Below are positions 41,401-53,400 of a stretch of DNA of 64,000 bases, piece after piece. Position 1 is the first letter of the stretch, and each line of letters starts with the position of its first letter. Both the position numbers and the translations under genes were made by a program. Source of the stretch: Anseranas semipalmata (lineage: Eukaryota > Chordata > Aves > Anseriformes > Anseranatidae); NCBI GenBank assembly GCA_013399115.1, contig VXAA01006529.1:286867-350866 (forward strand), in the 5' to 3' direction. Below the pieces are notes generated by a model. The model worked only from the letters and a program-made list of their open reading frames with translations. It did not search any database and was not told the DNA's origin.

Positions 41401-44400
41401 AAGGTCAGTGCTAACTGAAGGACAAATTCACATACACCATGTGTAACCTGGAGATGCTCACATGCACCATGGAGCATGAATTTGCTTTTTAATATTGTGT
41501 GCGTGTGTGTGTTTGTGTGTGTTTGTGTGTGCATATGCAACCATGGAAAGATCTTGCTTTTATGCAACTACAGAAAAAATTCCTAATGCCCAGATAAAAA
41601 TGAAGGTTTGAGTGCAGTTTGGTCTACTCACATCAGTTCTGTTTATTCCTGCTAGATTGATTCACCATTCCGATCCCCTGATCTTATAAAGCAAACATCT
41701 CATGTTGCTTATCCATTCATACAAGTTTTTGTAATGTTACCCACTACTGTAGTGCTTGAGTATCGACCAAAGAGTTAAAATATGAATCCTCAAGAGGGTA
41801 GCTGGCATTGTAACCATACTTGCCTCAGAGTACTTGTGGCAGCATTTCTGGGGCTTCTATTTTTTCAGTCTACTTTTCTTCCTCTATGATTTTTTTTTCT
41901 CATTCTCTTTCCTTGAGTTCATCTCTTTGTTTTTACCCCTCTGCCATAACTAATTTTAGTTGCGGTTGTGAGAAAGTGAAATCAAGTGAGTGAGGCACTT
42001 CAATATCTATTTGCTTTAAAACAAACAAAAGGAAGGACTTTTTCAGGAATGGCTGGACAATGAAATCCCTTGCCACGGGTTGCTGTGGAGGCCAATAGTA
42101 CACATGCTTTTTAAAGGCAAATTGATGGAAAATAGAATTTGCAGTGACCAGTAAACACAGTGGTACAGGTGTGACCTCCAGTTCAGCAAATTTTTCAGAT
42201 CTCTAGGAGCTAAACATATTGCAACAGGAGTCAAATTCCTTTATGGTTGATTTGTTTCTTGTACTGTTTTCCATTATCACCCCACTCTCTGCCATCCTAG
42301 GGCTTGATATGAGGGGTCTTTGGACCTTGTTCTCACTTTGACCCCGTGACAATACTGAGATCTCTCTTTGCTACTGATAAATGTGTGTCTCCCACTTGTC
42401 TACCAAAATGACAGGTAAATGACTAATGCTGTCTTGAATACCATGAAAACCTATATCACCATGGCCAAATCCCAGTATGAAGGGCACAGTTTTCCAGCTA
42501 GGTACTGGGTGGAGGAGACCTGACATCCTAGTCCTCACCTTCTCCTCTGAAAATGCCTCACTTGTGTCAAATAAAGGAACTTTTTATGGTCCTGTTCTGA
42601 CACAACCCTTCATCAGTACTTCCATGATAAGGTATGCAACTTAAAGATACTGGAATTAGCTGTATTTTATATTTTGCCCCTTCTGTCTTACCTTCTCTCA
42701 TCTCTAAAACAAGAAACTTCTTAAAGAAGAGTCACTGGAAATGCCTGTTTAAAATAACTACATTTGGGTCTGTAGAGTAGCATTAGTGCTTGCAAAATGT
42801 GTACTCTGCTGTCTGTGGTGTCTGATATACAGTCATGGGAATGATATATTGGAGACAACTGTAAAACTTACTCAGGTTAGAAAGTATTAGAAAGTTTTTC
42901 CTAAGTGGCCTGCCTCTTCACAGTATCTAAGCAAGGAGATGTGTTGCGTTAAATATTACACACCTCCTATTGGTATCTGTGGAACTTAACCGATATTCTC
43001 TTTTTTTGCTCAGTTTTTGTTCTGGGTACCTAATATTGTGATATTACTGTGCCACACCATCTGAAAAGACTCTTCAGTCAAAAGGCAAGAACCTTTCCCT
43101 CCTAGAAGAAGAAACAAGGAACCAGTTTCATTGAAAAGAGAATAGAGCCATAATAGGACATTACTGGAAATCTAGGTGGGCTCTGGAGGACAGTGCAGGA
43201 TGTCAGTGTCCTATATACACTACTGTGCAGGCAGGATTCTCTACTAGACAGTGCAATACATTGAATATAGATGTAGCAATAGCTACAGTATGTATTGAAG
43301 CCTGTGGCCTTACCTTGTTCTGTTAGCTGTGTTTCTCTTTTATTGTTTGTTTCCGCAATTCATTTGTCCTTGGACAGGAACAATTTTCAAAACTATTTGT
43401 TTAAATGTCTCAAGCTTATTACCAATGTTATTCCATTATGTATGTAGATATTTTCACGATCTATTATTTCTCCCACAGAAGAAATAATAGATTCTCTTAG
43501 ATAGATTCTCTTATAATAGATTCTCTTGCCGTTTCCATCACAAGAAACTGAACTTACACGGCAAGTGCCATTTAAAATCAGTTTATTTAAAGAGACACAG
43601 AAGGTTGCTGACATTCTAACTTTGGCTTAGTAGCATATTTGCACTATTGATAAATGAGTTTCTTTCTGTTCAAGGCAAATAAAGGTAAGCCATTTAAAAA
43701 ATTAAAAGTAATTTGGGCTACACTTGATAACGTTGGTATCAAACAGCCCTGGGACAACCAGAATGGTGCTCTGATTCCCTGTGCCAGCTGTGGGTACCTG
43801 GCTTACATGTTCATGTAGCTGTGCACTAGTGGAACTGACTGAAGAGTCCAGCTCCCTGTTTCGTGAAAACATCTTGACTGCTTCTTTGTGTCTTGTCACA
43901 CTTTTGTTTTGGACGCTCAAATTATTTTTGAATTTCATAATACAGAGTTTTGTGTCACCCTATGGAAGCTACAACAGCTGCTCCTCACAAAAAACAACTT
44001 GGCCAACCAAAACTTCACTGTAACTGACTCTCGCCTGGCTTTACAAAAGTGAACCTAAATATGTGTCTAACTGACAGAATGAGTTTTGTGTCTATGCAGA
44101 TATAAGGTACATAGTTTTAACATAGGAATATTCAGTAGGATAAAATCAGGCAAATTAATTTGCTGCAGAGGCATAGCTTGCATTTCAGACACCAGATTTG
44201 TCTGCTGTCCCAATTTTTTTTTTTTTTTTGGCTGGTCTGGCTCTCTAATTGAGCAACAGCTATACTTTCTGGGATAAACAAGCAGGAAAGAAAATACACA
44301 GGACCCATAGGGATCTGGGGGCACCTTCTATCATTTTCTCCTGTTTTCAGTCCAACTCCCTCCAAGCTGCTGTTTACAAACTTCCTCATTCTTCCCTTTG

Positions 44401-47400
44401 TACTCATGTCCTACTCTTTCTTCTTCTCCTCTGGAAACAGGTACACTTCATATGCATACATTCAGCTCACATCAACTTGTAGAGATGCAGAGAGGTAAGG
44501 ATGAGAAGTCCATTCCACTTGACTCAGTGTCCAAGGCACAACCCAACAGTGTGTCATAGGAGAAGTGAAATCCTGCTTGTGCTACCAGTTGTTCTCATTT
44601 GGCGTTACTCATTACTGATATAATCTAAGATAAACGATAAGAACTGATCATTGATATTTTTGAGGCTGCAGGCCAGGAACATTGATTAAGCACTGGAAAA
44701 TAAACAAATCAGCCTCCAGAAATAAGGGCAATGGTTTGGAAGGAAACTAATGCCCTTGCTTTGTCCTTTTATTGGAACAAAAAGAGACATGAGAGGAAAA
44801 TACCTTTTATTTTTCAGTAACACAGGCAACAACTGCCTGCATTTGATAATGTTTTTAATTTAGCCTCCAAGATAGTATGCAAGTCCAGAAAGATTTGGAA
44901 CCTAGTTTGAAACAACTGGTATATTGTTCATTTGCTATGTTTTATGAAAAAAGTGTGAGCTGAGCACAAAGATCCCCCTATTCTCTTCTCTGAGGCATGA
45001 GATAACTTCATAAAAATTTCTTTTGGAACAATTGACCTAGGAAATATTTTAATTCAAAACAAGAGCAAATGTAAAGCACCATGAGACACTAGGCCTATCG
45101 ACAGTGTAGAGAGGATTCAGAGTTCTGACATGAGGTGAAAGGGAGTGGCTGAGTGCAATCCAAATTGATGTAATTTTGGTAGGTAAAGTTCAAATACCCA
45201 GAAATGGTCATTTAAGACAAAAAAGGACATTTACCACAAAAGAAGAGTGAATAGGTTTGACCTGAAGAAAAATATCTTCTACCCCATTGCTTAAAACTAA
45301 ATGAAGAACATAACAACAAAATAAGCCAAGAAGATAATGAACAATTATAGTATATAATGCTGTAGCTCATACTGGAAATTCTGCTTACCCATTTCCTCCC
45401 GCTCCTGTGCAATTATAAAGTCTACTCATGGCAGTAAGTCACCCGGTACCACAAAAAGCAAGCAGAGAATCAGTAATGCTAAAGCTGCAGATGACAAAAA
45501 TGAACGAGTTTACAAGAGTCACAGAACAGATTGATCCTTTGTACAAAGGGTACTTGTTCAATGGCCTTTGACAGACCAACAGTTACTGTTGCGATGCTTT
45601 TAAAATGGAGAGATTTCTGCAGGATCCAATGGGTAATTACATACCTTGTATGGAACAAATTATTGCAATTTAAGAAGAAAGAACTTGAACCTGCTCCCAG
45701 TGATGTCAATAGGAAAACATCACTTAGAACATGACTCCACAGTGCGGAAATGTTGTTTCACAAACGAGAACTGACCTCACTCTTTCTTGTGTGGTTTTCT
45801 GAAGATTCTTGGTTTTAGGACTATAATATGTCTTTAGTTTATTACAAATGTTCACCAGAATGCATTTATTAAAAGTCTGGTGAATGACGTCCACCCAACG
45901 TCAGTATTTATTGTATTCTTTATTCCAAGAGATGCTACCACTTTTTTAACAAATTGTGCCTGTTTCTTGAGAATGGTCTTATAAATTAGGAAACAATTTT
46001 TGTCCCGTTAAACATTAAGACTGAGATAGCAGCTCTACAGAAAAACATCTAAGACCACTCTTAGGCTACTATCCACTGAGCAGGTGTGCATGCTGTGCAG
46101 GGGCAGTCCACAACACTATACCTCTAACAATTTGCAAGATAGATAATCCCTGTTACCAGGATTGGTAGAACTGAATGTAAAATTGTTTTGAAAATTGCTC
46201 CGTGCTGGGCAGCATAACCCACACATTCTTCAAAGGCTGTTTTATAAGCATGTAGATAAATAAATACTACTAAGCAAAGCAATCTATCAAAATCCTGTAT
46301 AATGACTATATTGAAGATGTTACTGACACTGGTAATAGAGCATATATCAGATAAGGCATAAAATACTTTCTATCAGCATGAAACTGTCAATCAGCATTCA
46401 ACGTCAAATATGTAACTGAGGTGTTTACAGTCGTTCCAGAATATTAAACTGTTAGAAGTGACATTTATCTGTCGCCAGTCACTAGCTCAGACCTCATCAC
46501 AAAGGAATTGTTTTGAAAAGCTCCACCCAAATTATGGTTGTAACCCCAATGGCCAAACAGATGGTTTGCAGTAGTTAGGCAAAGAAAACTGTTAGCAGTA
46601 TTTTCACAAAATAAACCTCATTGTGTCATGCATAACTCAAACAGCTCTGTGTCAACCCTGGGAGAAGGGCAGCTTTACAGTTTCAGTAGTTTCTTTACAT
46701 TTTATTTTGCCATCCTGTGAGTGACTTGTATTTTCCATGGCAGAATTAATGCGTAGTCAAATAAAACATCTTTGGCACTGGTCTTAATCCTCACAACCCC
46801 CCGATAAAAACTGTGAATGATGCTTAGCATTTTCAGCTTCCTGCTTTATGACACCATACCCTTGTGTCATTTCTGAAGAATCCCATTTGATGCAGTAGTT
46901 TCATCTCATCCCTGTTGTTCTTTGCTTACAATTTGCCTGGGCTGTTCCTGTTGGCCATTACTCTGCACTACTCTTTGAAATTTATTTTTCCACAGATAAA
47001 ACCTCCTAGTTGTAAGGACATTTAACTGTCAACGTTGTTTGTTGTTGAGGTAAAAAACAAACAAACAAACAACAACAACAAAACAAAAACAAACAAAACA
47101 ACAACAACAAACAAACAACAAACAACAAACAACAAACAACCTTACTGAGTCATCCTTTGACATGCACTAAAAATATACACTTTCCTAGTAAAAAGGCAAC
47201 TACATATAGAGATACATCATTTGCCCATAAAAATGAGAAAACACTTTCTATTTAATGAAAACATCTAAAACCCACTGGATTTAAAATGTCAGTCATTGTC
47301 AGTATTAGTATGTGCCAAATCTAAGTTAATTCATCATTTCCGTACTTTAGATGTTAAATCATTAGTGCATTTGGAAAAATCTAAAATTTCAGTGCCAGCT

Positions 47401-50400
47401 TTTGTAGGAGATATCTGAAACTTCCTTCATGTATTGCAGGTTGTCTTTGTGAGTTGGTGTAAAAGCTTCTGGGACTGTGGACTTGTGGCACTGGATGATA
47501 TATCGCTGAGCCTCGGAAGCTGCCAGGCTGCTGGTAAGACCGTGTACATTTGCTGTGCAACAGCTGCTACCCCCTTGTACCCTTTTTGATAAGAGCACAT
47601 ATCTTCATTTTCCAAGCCTTTCCTACAGCTGGCTTCATTCTACTGTGGTGTATTTTCTTTTTCCAAAATGTATTGCATTAATGCTGTTTTTGGAGTATCA
47701 TACATAGGGTGGACCAGGTTTTGTTCACAGGGGTACCAGCTAACTCCTAATTAGCTTCACTGACACCAGTGCAGTTGCATATAGGGGCTCATTACTTTGG
47801 GGGTGTACCAGTTTATAACAAACAGTCAAACTGACAGGAAGGCAGTTTTTAAGTGGCTTTAGGAGACCAGGAATAGACCCCAAATCAACATTTTCAAAAC
47901 ACACCATTGTTCTTTTTGTCCAGACGTACAGTTGTGTGAGGCCAAGATACGGTCCCTTATCTGAGCTGCAGCTCCATAATGAACACAGATAAGATGACTC
48001 TAACTGTCCTTCCCGTAGTGGGAGGAATTCAGTATTTCTGAGTGAGACTTTACATGCACAGTCTAACCTCTCTGAACTCACCCAAACTCCCTCTTCTGGG
48101 GCTTTCTGAGGTTTGACAATGCAACGATTGTATCTTAATTTAGAAGCCATTCTCATCAGACAGGCACAATCTATAATCCCATTCTCTTTTGGAATAAAAC
48201 CATGCCTTTGAAATGGTGATGAGGCAGATTTCCATGCCATTTATATTGCCATTTAGTAATAACTATTTTATGACCTCTTCTGATTGGATTTCATGCATTC
48301 AGGCAGCTAGCCATTACTGAACAAAGTCACACATATAAAGCAACATGCCATTTTTCTAAAGTATTTCCAACAGTTGCCTGTTTTGCCTTTCTGTAGTTCC
48401 TAAGAGACTTGTAAATGAACCTAAGGTGCAGAACTGATATTTGGATGTATAGTCTTACTAGGACTTCTAATTGATGGAAGCAAAAAAGGCACAAAAACTG
48501 CCTCTGAGTACGAGAGGCATAAAGGCTTCCTCCTTTTGCAAAGGCAAAGGCAGCTTACGGTGCCTACTCCTGAAGTACAAATTTAAATTGTAGCAGAAGA
48601 GCTGACAGAGACTTCCTTATTATCTTATTGGTGAGCACTTGAATTCTCAACATACTTTCTTCTACATCATCTAATAGAGCTGAAACCCTGAAAATACTCT
48701 AGTAATTGCAGCTCTGCAGTCTGTTGTACGTGATAGTGGAATCAGATGCCAAGGCAACATAGGAGAGCTAAATGTGGTGTTTGATTTCAGATCACAGAAA
48801 CACCGATCTTTGACAAGATCTATGAATATGCATGTTATACATGCTGGAGCTCATTAAACTGGCTTGGTGCCACGGTAGTGAAGAAGGTGAGGCTGGTAGA
48901 GCCCTTTGCAGAGTCAGAGCTACAATAAACTATATGAGATGTTTTAAAGAACATTAGTAGATGTTAGTGAGTCAGATTAAGGCACAGATTTCCCCAAAGC
49001 TATGAAGAAAATGAAATTAAATCCTGTTCTTTGGTTTGAAGCTAATTTTTATAGGCTTGTGACTACCCTAAGTACTGCTAGATAGATATAAATGATTGGA
49101 GCAAGTGAGGAGATGCAATATATTGTTTGTGTAATCTCTCCATATATCTGTCTAATATATTTGCAGTTTTAAACAATGACATCTCATTATAGATCTATTG
49201 CCACCCTCTCCTGGAGAGTGTACTTTTGAAAAAGATGAGTGTGTATTTACCCAGAAGAAGAGAGGTCGTGGGAGTTGGCACAGGAGAAGGGGTCCAACTC
49301 CCACCTCTTACACCGGACCAAAAGGAGACCACACTACTGGGGTAGGTGAGTTAAGCTTCACATTGAACTTTCAGAACAGAAATTAAGAGTTAATCAAAAT
49401 ACTTTGAGATGATAACCTAGAACACAGAGAAAATTTTTACTCTCCTGTTCAGAACAATTATTAATCAAATGAAGTAAACAATTTTCTTAGGAATCGCAGA
49501 ATCACTGAATCACAGAATTGTAGGGGTTGGAAGGGACCTCCAGAGATCATCGGGTCCAACCCCCCCTGCCACAGCAGGTTCCCTAGAGCAGGCTGCACAG
49601 GTAGGCGTCTAGACGGGTCTTGAATATCTCCAGAGAAAGAGACTCCACAACCTCCCTGGGCAGCCTGTTCCAGTGCTCCGTCACCCTCTCCGTGAAGAAG
49701 TTCCTTCGCATGTTGGTGCGGAACTTCCTGTGCTCCATTTTGTGGCCATTGCCCCTTGTCCTGTCCCCACAGACCATTGAAAAGAGGTTGGCCATATCCC
49801 TGCGTCCCCCACACTGCAGGTATTTATAAACATTGATAAGATCCCCTCTCAGTCTTCTTTTCTCAAGGCTGAACAGACCCAGGTTCCTCAGCCTTTCCTC
49901 ATAGGGGAGATGCTCCAGGCCCCGTATCATCTTTGTGGTCCTCTGCTGGACTCTCTCCAGAAGATCCCTGTCTTTTTTGTACCGGGGAGCCCAGCTGCAT
50001 CTTGATCAGGGTATGGAGATTAACTGCAGAGACAAATTTGTGGTGTGTGGGACTGTATGGTCAAAATCCTGCACATGGAATTGGGAATGCAGATGGGAAT
50101 GTTTCATTTATGATTGAAATTTCAGACTGCCAAGAAATTACTTTCTTCCATTGTCACTTCTAAACAGTGCAGACTCTAGGTAGAAATATGAATAGCCTTC
50201 AGAGATAACTGAGTTTTAAGTCTTGAAATTCCTCTTATGTGTTCTGAAATAAAAAAGAGAAGCATTACTTACAAACCTGAGCACATTCTGACCAGCTCTG
50301 TTGGCTTAAGTTATGCAAATAAAAAACAGTCTATGTACGAATCAAGAACATTTTCCCAATAATGATACCTTTGCACTGTGGAATGATTTTCAAAAGGGAA

Positions 50401-53400
50401 TATTGAAATTCCTGTCCCTTTTCCATTTCTAAATGGAATATTCCATTTCTAAATGGAAAAAGGGTATAAATGCAGTATTTGAAAAACTTGGTAAGTCTTT
50501 GTTACCCATATTGTCCAGCTTTTCTGCATCAACTAGATGTGTGATAACCAGTCTTGAAATAAGTGAGAATTTTTCCTAATGGTTTTTAAAGTTTATTTGA
50601 GAGGGTTTTTTTGAAATGTGGATGACATTCTTGGAGAGGCAAGTGTAGGCCTTCTCTGTACCATCTGCCAGACTCTTCTCCATAATATAATCTAAAAGGA
50701 GTATATCACATTAAAAATGCCAGTTGTTTTGGTAGGTAACTGAACTCAATTCTATAAAAAGATTCAACATTCAGGTTTGTTTGGTGTTTTTTTTTGTTTG
50801 TTTGTTTGTTTGTTTGTTTTCTGGATGTTCCGTAGATAATATCAGTTTTTTTTTCTCTTTCAAATACTCAATATTCTTGTTCTCATGTTTCCAAGCACGA
50901 TATCCCTTTCCTTATAGGAGCAACACTTAAAGAGTTTCTTGCTCAAGAAAAAAAAAGGGATTTTAACACGTGTTTCTCAATTTCTAAGGCAGAAACTGAC
51001 CAGTTTCAGTTTATGTAGTTTGCTAAGTATTCTGAGATCTGAGAGTGATAGTTTGTTTGTGACAGGAAAGTATGTTTACAGCAGTGTAAACATTTACTCC
51101 TTGTAACACACGTCTGTTTGCAGCAAAGTGTGTTGAGAAATACATGGATTTAAATTCACAAAATCAAGAGCTGATCTATTCTTTCCAAGAAATTTACAAC
51201 ATGATTCAGGCCTTAGAACTAAAGGCAAGTTATTTGACTATGCTGTAGTACGAGCTGTGGGTTTTGATGTTTAACTGAAGTAACTTTCAAGCATAGTCAC
51301 TTGCAGTCACTTGCACTAGGTTTGGAATAAACAGCCTTGGGAATTCTCCAACAGACTGCACCAAATGATCTTTTCTTTACAGATCTGCAGCTGTAGATAA
51401 TCATCCTTTTCACCCTTTCTCTCTAGTGCTGCAGGCCACCAAACTACAACCCTGGCTAGACAGGATGACTTCAGCATGGGTTTGTTTAGGTAATAGGGCT
51501 TTCAGCATCCTGAGAGACACATCTACCAGCTGCTCTTGCTGCTCTCAGGCTTTCTGCTGCCTTACTGATCCCCAGGAATCCCCTCACCCTCCTAAGGACC
51601 ACCTTCCCTCCTGTATTCACAGTGGCAGAAGGGCAGCTTTTCCTGTCCAACACAGCAAATAGGGAGCAATGGGACTAAATGAAGGGCTGCTGCAAAATGT
51701 GGATTCACTGCCTGCTGGTGGGACGTGTGTCTCACAGCACAAAAGGCTATGTGCAGCAGATGAGATATGGGGATGTTTGGATCAGAGTTCGTGACAATCT
51801 CTCATTTATTCATGGATTCTAGATAATCTAGTTTTCCTCACTTGTTTCTTCACATCTTGGTCACAGAAGAAAAAATATTATTGATGTTATATATGATTTA
51901 AAAGAGGTACTTTAGTTCATTTGTTTTGTTAATAGCATCAGCTCTAAACGTAGCCTAAACTGTACCATCAGATGTACATGCAACTGTCTTTCCAGATCTG
52001 TAATAGACCACCATCAGAGTGCATTCCTGGTTTAAGAACAAATGTGATTTTTTTTCTTACTTTGCATTGCTTCCTTTTGTTATGTATTTCCTCAAACATA
52101 CAATGTTTTTTTTTGTGTGTTCCTATATTAGCATTCACAAACATTACAATTACTACAATACACAACTATTACAATATCACTAATACTGCAATTCACAAAT
52201 ATAATAGTTTACAATATAATATTCCTTATCAAAAGTTTGAGTCATAGCTTTTTATATAATGACCATATTGAGCATAATGAACAGATTAAGAGAATGTATT
52301 TTACTTTGCTAATAATTGTATGTCTTTTTAAGGATACTACATGTATATAGAGGCATCTGACATGGTCTATGGACAGAGAGCATACCTAATTTCAAGATCA
52401 CTAAGAGGGACCGCTGGAAAACAGTGCTTGACGTTTTTCTATCACATGTATGGAGCTGGAACGGGATTATTAAGTGTATATCTCAAAAAAGAAGGTGATG
52501 ATGAAGAGATTCCTTTGTGGAGGAGGACAGGGGAACAAAGCATCTCATGGCTAAGGGCACTGATAGAATACGAAAGTGATAGAACCTACCAGGTAAGAAA
52601 AAACAAACGCAAAGCAGTCAAAATGGAAGATTAAGCTGAATATGTGCTAGAATCCAAGTTTTGGGTTGCACAAAAAGAATGCAGACAGCATTGAATGGAC
52701 ATCTGTGCAAGCTGAAGTAATGCACAATTTCTTACAAATAGAATAGAATAGTTTATTTGGAAAGAACCTTCAACAATCACCCAGTGCAACTGGCTGACCA
52801 CTTAAGGACTAACAAAAAGTTAAAGCACATTGTCCAACTGTCTCTTGAACACTGACAGACATGGGGCATCAACTATCTCTCCAGTAAGCCTGGACCAGTG
52901 TTCGACCACCTGCCCGGTAAAGTCAATTGAAAATAGTTAATTAATTCATTAACTCAAAATTAGTTTTTTAAATTATTTAAATGCTATTTTCCCGTGGCTT
53001 CTTATCAGTAGTGGTAGTTTTTATTTACATCATTCGTGCGTTTTTTTTTCCTTCCACTGTCTAAAGCCTTGCCTAAATTTGATAACATCACTAAGCTGTG
53101 ATAAAAAAGCTGCATCTTGCAGGATGATCTTTCTGAGGTGGTACCAAAGGCAAGGAACGATGCAAATTCAGAGCTCTGCCTTTGATTTGAACAGTTCCAG
53201 GATCTCAGTATTGCCAGAGCCAAAGCTTGCTTCTGTTTCTGCCAAAGAGAAAAGCTAAACTGCTGTTAACTGAAACAGCACTGGGTAGAAAACTGCAATG
53301 ATCACTAACCAAAGATGTATTTATTTTTTCACTTTCCCTTAAGACCCTGGAAATTAATTAAAAAAGTTAACTTTTACTGAAAAGCAAGTTTAGCTTCACC

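Larger units (their letters stand above)
36946..47439 (+). other. MAMDC2: MAMDC2 intron 9 (largest, 10.5 kb)
   Basis: 10494 bases. Recognised content: CA/TA microsatellite (40991-41045), a short tandem (41137-41210), a GT tract (41497-41532), an old CR1/L3 relic (41965-42240), a hairpin followed by a 3-copy tandem (43459-43530), an old palindromic repeat scrap (about 45670-45725) and a long AAC/AAAC microsatellite (47055-47140). The remainder is AT-rich, with no exon I can support. Confidence 0.85.
49346..52332 (+). other. MAMDC2: MAMDC2 intron 11, with antisense CR1
   Basis: 2987 bases. An antisense CR1 3' end begins about 145 bases after the donor (49491-49996). A palindromic tandem lies at 50416-50464 and a GTTT repeat at 50788-50820. 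No further exon seen. Confidence 0.88.
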
